Part shown: positions 1 through 6,295 of the stretch, piece by piece | How positions within the stretch are numbered: position 1 is the first letter of the stretch | How the letters are laid out: every line of letters starts with the position of its first letter | NCBI GenBank assembly: GCA_033722075.1 | Contig: JAWVZU010000093.1 | Span: 1-12,780 of the forward strand | Source: JAWVZU01 sp033722075 | Lineage (GTDB): Bacteria > Pseudomonadota > Gammaproteobacteria > Xanthomonadales > SZUA-38 | Direction of reading: 5' to 3' | DNA length: 12,780 nt | Made by a program: the position numbers and the translations under genes | Notes under the pieces: model-generated | Databases searched by the model: none | Seen by the model: only the letters and a program-made list of their open reading frames with translations | Told to the model about the DNA's origin: nothing

Positions 1-1
1 C

Positions 2-1282
2 GATTCCGACCGCGTCGTTGCGCTGTCACGCCATGTCGCCCGACAGTTCAACCTGGATGAATGCTTCACCTCGGCGGGCATGCTCACCTATGCGACGCTG
101 CTGTCGCTGGTGCCTCTCACTACGGTCATCGTCTCCATGGTCGCGGCGCTACCGGGGGCCGAGAGCTGGAACGAGCAGATCCAGGATTTCCTGTTTCGCA
201 ATTTCGTACCTGCAGCCCGCGACACGATCCAGGACAAGATCAACGAGCTGATCGCCAACGCCAAGGGCCTGACCGCGGCAATGGGAATCTTCCTGGTGGC
301 CACGTCGATCATCCTGATGCACAACATCGAGGCCACAATCAATCGGATCTTCGGCGTACGCACCGAGCGCAGCTGGGTCAGCCGCTTTCTCATCTACTGG
401 GCGTCGCTCACCCTGGGCCCCATCCTTCTGGGGGCGAGCCTCGCGCTGAGTTCCTATTTCTTCTCGCTGAGGTTCATCGCGGACGTTCGCACCGTCGGGT
501 TCATGGCCGGGGTACTCCAGAGCATCACGCCGTTTCTGGTGGCCGGGCTGGCTTTCTTCCTCACCTACGCGGCGATCCCGAATCGCAAGGTGCCTCTGCG
601 GCACGCGCTGATCGGCGCCGTCGTGGCGGCCCTGATGTTCGAGATAGCCAAGAAGCTGTTCGGCCTGTTCGTCGCCGGAACCGGCAGCTACACCGCCATC
701 TACGGGGCGCTGGCCGCGATTCCGATCTTCCTGGTGTGGATCTACCTGTCCTGGTCGATCATCCTGCTGGGCGCCTCCCTGTGCGCTGCCCTGAGCACCT
801 TCGACCGGGACGCGGCGGCTGGCGACGTATGGCCCGCACGCGAGCGGTTCGTGCTCCTCTACCGCCTGGTCGGGCGCCTCTGGGAGGCGCAGAAGACCGG
901 GGCAAGTCTCGAGGAAGGGCAGCTCGTACAGTCCGAGCCGGCAACCTCGCAGGAAATCATGGACCTCCTTGAAAACCTGCGCGGTGCCGACATCGTGCGG
1001 CGTGACGAGGATGGGGATTGGGTGCTGGTGCGCGATCTGTCCCAGTTGTCACTGGCTGACCTCTATCGCACCGGTCGCTACGTGTGGCCGCGCAGCGACG
1101 CCCGCAGTCTGGCCGACGAGGACGATCCCTGGATCAGGCGTCTGCACGAGGCTCTACAGGACGTCGACGAGGCCATGGGCAAGCTGGACAACCGCTCGCT
1201 CGCGACGTTCTACGCCGGCGGCATCGGCGAGGAACGCAAGCAACCGGAGGACGAGCCGGTCTCATCGGACCAGCGTGCATGA
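2..1282 (+). CDS. YihY/BrkB (UPF0761) family inner-membrane protein, 5' end outside window
   Basis: The reading frame is open from base 2 and its start lies upstream of the window; 426 residues are visible. About six hydrophobic segments lie near visible residues 30-50, 92-108, 131-154, 172-191, 202-224 and 233-263, with the family-typical TYATLLSLVPL near the first and YGALAAIPIFLVWIYLSW in the last. After the membrane part comes a hydrophilic tail of about 150 residues containing a winged-helix-like stretch (QEIMDLLENLRGADIVRRDE). Family members in Pseudomonas and Xanthomonas are about 410-430 residues long and also carry such a tail, while E. coli YihY (about 290) does not. The family was once called ribonuclease BN, which is a misassignment; its true function is unknown. 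Family assignment is firm, function is not. The stop lies 15 bases before the next start, so co-transcription with the thioredoxin gene is likely. Confidence 0.9.
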   Translation, partial: DSDRVVALSRHVARQFNLDECFTSAGMLTYATLLSLVPLTTVIVSMVAALPGAESWNEQIQDFLFRNFVPAARDTIQDKINELIANAKGLTAAMGIFLVATSIILMHNIEATINRIFGVRTERSWVSRFLIYWASLTLGPILLGASLALSSYFFSLRFIADVRTVGFMAGVLQSITPFLVAGLAFFLTYAAIPNRKVPLRHALIGAVVAALMFEIAKKLFGLFVAGTGSYTAIYGALAAIPIFLVWIYLSWSIILLGASLCAALSTFDRDAAAGDVWPARERFVLLYRLVGRLWEAQKTGASLEEGQLVQSEPATSQEIMDLLENLRGADIVRRDEDGDWVLVRDLSQLSLADLYRTGRYVWPRSDARSLADEDDPWIRRLHEALQDVDEAMGKLDNRSLATFYAGGIGEERKQPEDEPVSSDQRA

Positions 1283-1284
1283 AC

Positions 1285-1290
1285 AAGGAG
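1285..1290 (+). promoter_or_regulatory. Strong ribosome binding site deciding a TTG start
   Basis: AAGGAG lies 7 bases before the TTG at 1298. No in-frame ATG occurs before residue 12, and the ATG at 1279 is in another frame and hits a stop after eight codons. The site therefore fixes TTG as the start of the thioredoxin-like gene. Confidence 0.75.
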
Positions 1291-1297
1291 CAGGGAC

Positions 1298-1789
1298 TTG
1301 GTTGAATTCTTCAGGCGGTTGCCGGGCGCGATGGTGCTGCTGCTCGCAACGGCGGCGGGTGCCGAGGAGTCGCCGGCGGAACCGATCGAGTTCTCGATCG
1401 GCGACATCAACGGGATGGTGATCGATATGGCCGATTACCGGAACCAGTGGGTTGTGGTGAACTTCTGGGCGACCTGGTGCAAGCCGTGCCGCAAGGAGAT
1501 TCCCTTCTTGGACGCGATCCATCGTGAGCGCGACGACGTGACGGTAATCGGCCTGGCCTTCGAAGAGGTCGGACCGGAAGAAATCAAGGCCTTCCTGGTC
1601 GATTACCCGGCGACCTATCCGATCGCGCTCATCGATGTCTATGAGCCGCCGGATACCTTCGGCGTGCCTCGCGTGCTGCCGACCACCGTCATCGTCGATC
1701 CGTCCGGACGCAGGGCCGAGACTTTCCTGGGGCCGGTCGAGCGCCATGACATAGAGAACTTCATCGACGGCGAGCCGACCGATGACTGA
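1298..1789 (+). CDS. TlpA/ResA-like periplasmic thioredoxin-fold protein
   Basis: A 163-residue thiol-disulfide oxidoreductase of the TlpA/ResA/DsbE group. Residues 1-22 form a Sec signal peptide: two arginines at 6-7, a hydrophobic core AMVLLLATAAGA, and likely cleavage after Ala22. The thioredoxin fold follows, with the active site WATWCKPCRKE (Cys61 and Cys64) and the cis-proline loop VLPTT (Pro128). These proteins act in the periplasm, usually reducing disulfides in cytochrome c maturation or a specific client protein. No cytochrome genes are nearby, so the client is unknown. The TTG start is chosen because an AAGGAG sits at ideal spacing and gives a complete signal peptide; starting at Met12 would cut off the positively charged end. 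The gene follows the YihY-family gene by 15 bases and overlaps the acylphosphatase start by 8 bases, suggesting one operon. Confidence 0.88.
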   Translation: MVEFFRRLPGAMVLLLATAAGAEESPAEPIEFSIGDINGMVIDMADYRNQWVVVNFWATWCKPCRKEIPFLDAIHRERDDVTVIGLAFEEVGPEEIKAFLVDYPATYPIALIDVYEPPDTFGVPRVLPTTVIVDPSGRRAETFLGPVERHDIENFIDGEPTDD

Positions 1790-2054
1790 ATGCCGCAAGT
1801 TCCTCGTATCCGGCCGGGTCCAGGGCGTGTTCTTTCGCGCTTCCACCCAGAAGCAGGCGCGTTCCCTGGGCCTGACGGGCCACGCTATCAACCTGCCTGA
1901 CGGACGCGTCGAGGTGCTTGCCTGCGGGGATGCCGGAGCCCTCGATCAAATAGAGCAATGGCTCTGGCAGGGATCGCCGGCCGCATCGGTCAGCGACGTC
2001 AGCGCAGAGCCGGCCGAGCCGGACCCGCGACCCGAGCGGTTCACCACCGGCTAG
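1782..2054 (+). CDS. acyP: Acylphosphatase
   Basis: A 90-residue protein, the normal size for the family, which hydrolyses carboxyl-phosphate bonds in small acyl phosphates such as acetyl phosphate in the cytoplasm. The signature GRVQGVFFR is at residues 11-19 with the phosphate-binding Arg19, and the catalytic Asn37 lies in INLPDGRVEV. The usual tryptophan before this asparagine region (GWVRN or GWAIN) is His34 here, a tolerated change. The ATG overlaps the end of the thioredoxin gene by 8 bases, and a GGCGAG at 1769-1774 can serve as ribosome binding site. The last 15 residues are rich in proline and charged residues, as is common for the variable tail. Its physiological substrate cannot be told from context; a link with acetyl phosphate from the neighbouring deoxyribose pathway would be speculation, since the two units are convergent. 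Confidence 0.92.
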   Translation: MTECRKFLVSGRVQGVFFRASTQKQARSLGLTGHAINLPDGRVEVLACGDAGALDQIEQWLWQGSPAASVSDVSAEPAEPDPRPERFTTG

Positions 2055-2081
2055 CATCTGGGCGCAGCAATCACCGGTGGT
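2043..2081. terminator. Possible hairpin between convergent acyP and deoD
   Basis: ACCACCGG at 2043-2050 pairs perfectly with CCGGTGGT at 2074-2081 around a 23-base loop. The left arm lies in the last codons of acyP. There is no T-tract on either strand, so it is not a canonical intrinsic terminator; it could still slow or stabilise convergent transcripts. Confidence 0.25.
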
Positions 2082-2117
2082 CTGCCGAGCTCTGCGAAGC
2101 CGACCGTCCGCGTGCGT

Positions 2118-2828
2118 TCAGGCGGGAAGCAACCCGTCGAGGACGATTCGCAAGGCCTGTTCGGGACCTCGAGCACGGGCTTCCGAAGAAATGGACTTCT
2201 GCTGCAGGAGGTGGTCGCTCGCGGACAGGACGGTCAAGGCCTGAAAACCCTCCCTCATGGCTAATCCATAAAGGCCCGCCGATTCCATCTCCACCCCGAG
2301 GTAACCAAACTCGTTCAGCAACTCGACCAGGTCCGGGTCTGCGGAATAGAAGAGGTCGGTTGAAAACACATTGCCGACCTGGATGGGAATCCCCTGCCGG
2401 CCAGCTTCCTCGTAAGCTCGGTGGAGCAGGTCGAAGCTTGCGGTTGCTCCCAGGTCGTAACCCTTGAAACGGATTCGATTGACACTGGAATCGGTGCCCG
2501 CTCCGCAGGCCAGAAAAAGATCGCCGATGTCCAGACGGGCGGAGACCGACCCGCAGGTTCCGACCCGGACAATCCGCTTGACGTCGAACTCTCGAACCAG
2601 CTCGGTGACGTAGATCAGGAGCGATGGGATGCCCATGCCGGAGCCAATGACGGATACGCGATGGCCCTTGTAGGTCCCGGTAAACCCGTACATGTTGCGG
2701 ACCGCATTGACCTGGACCGGATCGTCGAAAAACCGCTTGGCAATATCCTCCGCGCGCAGCGGGTCGCCGGGCAATAGCACCAGCTCCGCAAAATCCCCTC
2801 GTTCGGCTTTGATATGTGGTGTCGACAT
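2118..2828 (-). CDS. deoD: Purine nucleoside phosphorylase, DeoD type
   Basis: A 236-residue cytoplasmic enzyme, close to the 239 of E. coli DeoD. It cleaves purine (deoxy)nucleosides with phosphate to base plus (deoxy)ribose-1-phosphate. The start MSTPHIKAERGDFA matches the family start, including His5, which completes the active site of the neighbouring subunit. Phosphate-binding residues are visible in LPGDPLRA (Gly21 to Arg25) and IVRVGTCGS (Arg88). The nucleoside site GVEMESAGLYG has Glu180, Met181 and Glu182, and SASDH carries the catalytic Asp205. An upstream in-frame ATG at 2906 would add 26 residues unlike the family, so 2828 is preferred. It is the last gene of the minus-strand unit, 182 bases after the short ALDH-like gene, and supplies the substrate for DeoB. 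The Shine-Dalgarno is weak (an AGAGCC-like stretch), and I see no convincing promoter of its own. Confidence 0.96.
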   Translation of the reverse strand: MSTPHIKAERGDFAELVLLPGDPLRAEDIAKRFFDDPVQVNAVRNMYGFTGTYKGHRVSVIGSGMGIPSLLIYVTELVREFDVKRIVRVGTCGSVSARLDIGDLFLACGAGTDSSVNRIRFKGYDLGATASFDLLHRAYEEAGRQGIPIQVGNVFSTDLFYSADPDLVELLNEFGYLGVEMESAGLYGLAMREGFQALTVLSASDHLLQQKSISSEARARGPEQALRIVLDGLLPA

Positions 2829-2835
2829 AGTTCGG

Positions 2836-2885
2836 CTCTGTGTCTTGTCAGGCCTCTTCGGTTTGATGCACGGCGGTTCACAGAG
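2836..2885. repeat. Inverted repeat upstream of deoD
   Basis: CTCTGTG at 2836-2842 and CACAGAG at 2879-2885 form a perfect 7-bp inverted repeat with a 36-base spacer, 8 to 57 bases upstream of the deoD start. It could be an mRNA hairpin or an operator; a repeat of this length can also occur by chance. Confidence 0.25.
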
Positions 2886-2964
2886 ACCCGCGATCGATGC
2901 CGACAACCTCTACCGCTCCCGTCGCAAAGCCGTAGGCGTCAATTTGGCTGACGAAATAGCGCAT
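2878..2964 (-). CDS. Possible small ORF or gene remnant in the gap before deoD
   Basis: The 182-base gap between the short ALDH-like gene and deoD contains a minus-strand frame of 28 residues from the ATG at 2964 (MRYFVSQIDAYGFATGAVEV, then VGIDRGSL). The frame is open upstream through QDGQAVAPAD and into the end of the neighbouring gene, with an in-frame ATG at 3093. Third codon positions are mostly G or C, as in the neighbours, and the composition looks protein-like rather than random. I recognise no family and see no clear ribosome binding site. It may be a real micro-protein, the eroded end of a lost gene, or chance. Confidence 0.2.
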   Translation of the reverse strand: MRYFVSQIDAYGFATGAVEVVGIDRGSL

Positions 2965-3010
2965 ATCCGCCGGGGCAACGGCCTGCCCATCCTGTGATGT
3001 TGGACCGGGG

Positions 3011-3886
3011 TCAGGGGGCGCTGGGATGCCAGATCGTCTTGTATTCGACAAATGGTTCGATCCAGTAAGGCGAATGGCACTCGGAATCGTCATACCAATC
3101 CTTGCCGGAGAGGTTTCTGACCGTCACGCGCTTCATGTTCTCGCCGGCGCCGGCCTCCAGCGTAGCCCGCGCTTCCGTTCCCATGCCCGCCGCGTGAATC
3201 CCCTGCACGTCACGGTGCCTGGCCAGCACTTCCACCAGTTCTTGCCGCTCACCGGACAGCAGGTTGACGACCCCGGATGGGACATCCGACGTTGCGCAGA
3301 CCTCGCCAAGTACCGCTGTCGCCAGGGGGCTCTCGTCCGATCCGAGGGCGACGACCGCGTTCCCCGAGCACAGAACCGGCGCCAGCAGGGAGATCAGCCC
3401 CAGCAACGGCTGCTCGTCCGGCGCAATGATCCCGATGACTCCGGTCGGCTCTGGAATCGTGAAGTTGTAGAATGGCCCGGCCACCGGATTGTGGCCACCA
3501 AGGACCTGAGTGTACTTGTCGGACCAGCCGGCAAAACACACCAACCGCTCGATGGCACGTTCGACCTCTTCGACCGCGGACTTCTTCCCGCTGCCCGTCG
3601 TCGCACCCAGGAGCCCGGAGAACTCGGCAGCCTTGCCCTCCAGCATCTCGGCCATGCGGTACAAAACCTGCCCACGATTGTAGGCCGTGCGTGCCGCCCA
3701 GCCGGGTTGCGCCGCCTGCGCGGCCCCCACCGCATCTCGAAGATCCTTGCGCGAGGCCTTGCAGACGTGGGCCACGAGTTCGCCGTCGCTGTCCCGGACC
3801 TTGAGGGTGCGCCCGGACTCGGTCCGGGGAAACTTTCCTCCGATATAAAGCTTGTAGGTCTTCAGGACCCGCAGACGATTCGCCAT
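3011..3886 (-). CDS. Short non-catalytic ALDH-like protein (ALDH16 second-domain type)
   Basis: A 291-residue protein with only the front, NAD-binding part of an aldehyde dehydrogenase (family length is about 490). Catalytic positions are gone. Where the active partner has PWNFP, this one has PDEQP (residues 156-160), losing the catalytic Asn. Where it has ELGGK, this one has NLSGK (258-262), losing the general-base Glu. The chain ends about 30 residues later, so the cysteine domain is absent. The PDE-x-PLL motif and the end IWHP resemble the second domain of human ALDH16A1, as recalled. The likely role is to scaffold, stabilise or regulate the catalytic protein; that is inference. Its ATG shares one base with the stop of the preceding gene (TGATG), and a GGAG lies 8 bases upstream (3895-3898), so the two are probably translationally coupled. 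The short C-terminus looks natural, not truncated by mutation. Confidence 0.85.
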   Translation of the reverse strand: MANRLRVLKTYKLYIGGKFPRTESGRTLKVRDSDGELVAHVCKASRKDLRDAVGAAQAAQPGWAARTAYNRGQVLYRMAEMLEGKAAEFSGLLGATTGSGKKSAVEEVERAIERLVCFAGWSDKYTQVLGGHNPVAGPFYNFTIPEPTGVIGIIAPDEQPLLGLISLLAPVLCSGNAVVALGSDESPLATAVLGEVCATSDVPSGVVNLLSGERQELVEVLARHRDVQGIHAAGMGTEARATLEAGAGENMKRVTVRNLSGKDWYDDSECHSPYWIEPFVEYKTIWHPSAP

Positions 3887-5340
3887 CAGCTCAACTCCAC
3901 GTAAGCGCGCAGCCCCTGCCGACCGCCTTCCCGACCAAACCCGGATTCACGAAATCCTCCGAATGGAGATGTCGCATCGAATTGATTGTAGGTATTGCAC
4001 CAGATGACACCGGCCTTCAGGCCCGCGGCGATCTCGAAGATCTTCGAGCCCTTGTCGGTCCACACCCCCGCGGCCAGGCCGTAGGGCGTATTGTTGGCTC
4101 GGGACAGGGCTTCCTCGGGGGTGCGGAAACTCATTACTGCCAGCACCGGGCCGAAGATTTCCTCGCGTGCCAGTCGGTGGGCAGGCTGGACGTCAGAGAA
4201 ATAGCACGGTCGGGACCAGTATCCGCGCTCGGGGAGTGCCCCGGAGTGCGGATCGTGCAAGGTGGCGCCTTCCTCCGCGCCGATCTTCCGGTACGCCTCG
4301 ATCTTTTCCAGCTGCATGGCGGAATTGATCGCGCCCAGATCCGTATTCTTGTCCAGCGGATCGCCGACCCGAAGGGATGCCAGGCGGATGTCCAGCTTCG
4401 CCAGGACCTGGTCGAGGATCGATTCCTGGACGAACAGGCGCGACCCGGCGCAGCACACATGCCCCTGATTGAAATAGATGCCGCTGATGATCCCTTCCAC
4501 GGCCTGGTCGATGCTGGCATCGTCAAAAATGATATGCGGTGATTTTCCGCCCAGCTCCAGGGTCAGTTTCTTGCCCGTGCCTGCCAGCTGTCGCGCCAGG
4601 AGCTTGCCCACTTCCGTACTGCCCGTGAAAGCCAGCTTGTCGATATCGCTTCCGGCCAGCGCCGTGCCCGTATCGCCGGCCCCGGTGACGATGTTGGCTA
4701 CCCCGGGCGGCAGGCCGACTTCTTCGAAAATCTCCGCCAGCCGCAAGGCTGTCAGGGAAGTCGTCTCGGCCGGTTTGAGGACCACCGTGTTCCCGCAGGC
4801 CAGCGCGGGCGCAATCTTCCAGGCCGCCATGAGCAGAGGGAAATTCCAGGGAATGATCTGGCCGCAAACGCCAACCGGCCTCGCCCGGCGGCCGGCAAAC
4901 GCGTATTCCAGCTTGTCCGCCCAGCCCGCGTGATAGAAGTAATGCTTGGCGACCTCCGGGAGGTCCGCGTCCCGGGATTCCTTGATCGGCTTGCCCCCGT
5001 CCATGGTCTCCAGGATCGCCAGTTCACGGGAGCGTTCCTGGATCCGACGCGCAATCCGAAACAGGTACTTGGCTCGTTCGGAACCCGCCAAGCTCGCCCA
5101 GCCCGGCAACGCCTTGCGAGCCGCGGCGACAGCCTTTTCGACATCGGTCTGGTCGGCCACGGCAATCTCGGCCAACGGCTCTTCGGTGGCTGGGTTGATG
5201 GTGGCTTCCCATTTCCCGCTCGCCGGCTCCACGAAAGCGCCATCGATGAACAGCCCATAACGGTCGGCAATTTCCACCGGCGCGCGTTCGGGCGCCGGCG
5301 CATAGTCCCATTTGTGGTCAAACTTCAGAGATTCAGCCAT
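3886..5340 (-). CDS. NAD(P)-dependent aldehyde dehydrogenase, catalytic (ALDH16 first-domain type)
   Basis: A 484-residue, full-length member of the ALDH superfamily, which oxidises an aldehyde to its acid using NAD(P)+. All catalytic elements are visible: PWNFP with Asn166, the nucleotide-binding FTGSTEVG (238-245), general base Glu262 in LELGGKSP, the nucleophile Cys296 in NQGHVCCAGSR, and EEIFGPV (393-399). The nucleophile loop has GH where most members have GQ. The start at 5340 is chosen because it lies 4 bases after the deoC stop; the upstream in-frame ATG at 5439 would add 33 residues encoded inside deoC. The position directly after deoC suggests acetaldehyde as substrate. The specific ALDH16 assignment rests mainly on the adjacent non-catalytic partner gene, which it overlaps. 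It could instead be a generic ALDH; substrate and cofactor are not proven by sequence. Confidence 0.93.
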   Translation of the reverse strand: MAESLKFDHKWDYAPAPERAPVEIADRYGLFIDGAFVEPASGKWEATINPATEEPLAEIAVADQTDVEKAVAAARKALPGWASLAGSERAKYLFRIARRIQERSRELAILETMDGGKPIKESRDADLPEVAKHYFYHAGWADKLEYAFAGRRARPVGVCGQIIPWNFPLLMAAWKIAPALACGNTVVLKPAETTSLTALRLAEIFEEVGLPPGVANIVTGAGDTGTALAGSDIDKLAFTGSTEVGKLLARQLAGTGKKLTLELGGKSPHIIFDDASIDQAVEGIISGIYFNQGHVCCAGSRLFVQESILDQVLAKLDIRLASLRVGDPLDKNTDLGAINSAMQLEKIEAYRKIGAEEGATLHDPHSGALPERGYWSRPCYFSDVQPAHRLAREEIFGPVLAVMSFRTPEEALSRANNTPYGLAAGVWTDKGSKIFEIAAGLKAGVIWCNTYNQFDATSPFGGFRESGFGREGGRQGLRAYVELS

Positions 5341-5344
5341 TCGC

Positions 5345-6226
5345 TTATCCGATTGAAACGTCGTAGTTTGCGGTATAACTCCCGGTTCGCTTCCAGCGAA
5401 TCTGGCGGACCAGATCGTTGACCAGGGAAGAGGCCCCAAAACGAAACAGGTCCGGTGTCAGCCAGTCGTCGCCCAGCGTCTCCTTCACCATGACCAGGTA
5501 GTGCAGCGCGAGTTTTGCGGTACTGATTCCCCCGGCCGGCTTCATACCGATCTTGCGCCCCGTGGCCAGATAATGGTCTCGGATCGACTCCAGCATGACC
5601 AGCACAACCGGCATGGTCGCAGCAGGCTGGATCTTGCCCGTGCTGGTCTTGATGAAATCGGCCCCGGCTTCGATCGCCAGGTCGCTGGCCAGGCGGATCT
5701 TGTCGAAGGTCTCCAGTTCGCCGGTTTCCAGGATCACCTTGAGGTGCGCGTCTCCGCAAGCCTCCTTGATGGCTTCGATCTCCCGCTGCACGGTGGCGTA
5801 ATCCCCGGCCAGGAAGGCACCACGATTGATGACCATATCGACTTCGTCGGCACCGAACTCCACGACATCGCGTACCTCCTCGAGCCGCAGCTCGAGAGGC
5901 GACTGGCCGCTGGGGAACGAGGTGGCCACGCTCGCGATGTGTATCCCGCTGCCCGCCAGCAGCTCCGCGGCAAGCGAGACATGGTTCGGGTATACACAGA
6001 CCGCGGCAACGTGGGGCAAGTCGCGCATGTCGGCCGCCGGCAGCCGCGCCTTACGGCACAGGGCTGCGATACGCTGCCGGGAATCCTTGCCCTCCAGGGT
6101 CGTCAGGTCCGTCATGGACAGCGCCATGCACAACCCCTGCAGCTTTGCCTCTTCCTTGATGGACCTGCGGGTAAAGGAGGCGGCTCGGGCCTCCGCCATC
6201 ACGCGGTCAACGGTCACGCTACGCAT
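5345..6226 (-). CDS. deoC: Deoxyribose-phosphate aldolase, long animal-like type
   Basis: A 293-residue class I aldolase that splits 2-deoxyribose-5-phosphate into glyceraldehyde-3-phosphate and acetaldehyde in the cytoplasm. The Schiff-base lysine is Lys193 in DFIKTSTGK, the second active-site lysine is Lys229 in GMKPAGG, and the proton-relay aspartate is Asp130 in DEVDMVIN. At 293 residues it is longer than E. coli DeoC (259). An N-terminal extension, an insert after the LTTL motif, and the end LGDDWLTPDLFRFGAS plus a TGSYTANYD tail resemble human DERA, as recalled, more than the enterobacterial enzyme. It sits 69 bases after deoB and 4 bases before the catalytic ALDH, so substrate delivery and product removal are encoded on either side. 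A consensus TATAAT lies in the deoB-deoC gap. No good Shine-Dalgarno is seen before the ATG; Met10 is an alternative start. Confidence 0.95.
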   Translation of the reverse strand: MRSVTVDRVMAEARAASFTRRSIKEEAKLQGLCMALSMTDLTTLEGKDSRQRIAALCRKARLPAADMRDLPHVAAVCVYPNHVSLAAELLAGSGIHIASVATSFPSGQSPLELRLEEVRDVVEFGADEVDMVINRGAFLAGDYATVQREIEAIKEACGDAHLKVILETGELETFDKIRLASDLAIEAGADFIKTSTGKIQPAATMPVVLVMLESIRDHYLATGRKIGMKPAGGISTAKLALHYLVMVKETLGDDWLTPDLFRFGASSLVNDLVRQIRWKRTGSYTANYDVSIG

Positions 6227-6258
6227 GGTTTGGGATCGGCATTCGAAAAGTTCCGGAC

Positions 6259-6264
6259 ATTATA
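6259..6264 (-). promoter_or_regulatory. Candidate -10 box of an internal deoC promoter
   Basis: A perfect TATAAT on the minus strand lies in the 69-base deoB-deoC gap, 32 bases before the deoC ATG. I find no good TTGACA-like box 16-18 bases upstream, so it would need an activator or be weak. Its position allows deoC and the genes after it to be transcribed separately from hemA-prfA. Confidence 0.4.
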
Positions 6265-6295
6265 GGCCATCGACCGGCTGGCGACATCGTGGGAT

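Noticed and set aside
61..972. 303-residue plus-strand frame in another phase
   Set aside because: A Gly/Arg/His-rich shadow of the YihY-family gene, whose frame shows membrane segments and family motifs.
3011..3886. Idea that the short ALDH-like gene is a frameshifted pseudogene
   Set aside because: The C-terminus ends in a family-like way, the frame is clean with a good ribosome binding site, and no cysteine-domain remnants are seen downstream in any frame.
3026..3904. 292-residue plus-strand frame
   Set aside because: It is antisense to the short ALDH-like gene, which has recognisable family motifs; the plus-strand product has none.
5341..5439. Extended N-terminus of the catalytic ALDH from the ATG at 5439
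   Set aside because: The extra 33 residues overlap the deoC 3' end in another frame and do not resemble ALDH; the ATG at 5340 gives a normal N-terminus.
5501..6265. 254-residue plus-strand frame
   Set aside because: Antisense to deoC, with low-complexity composition and no motif.
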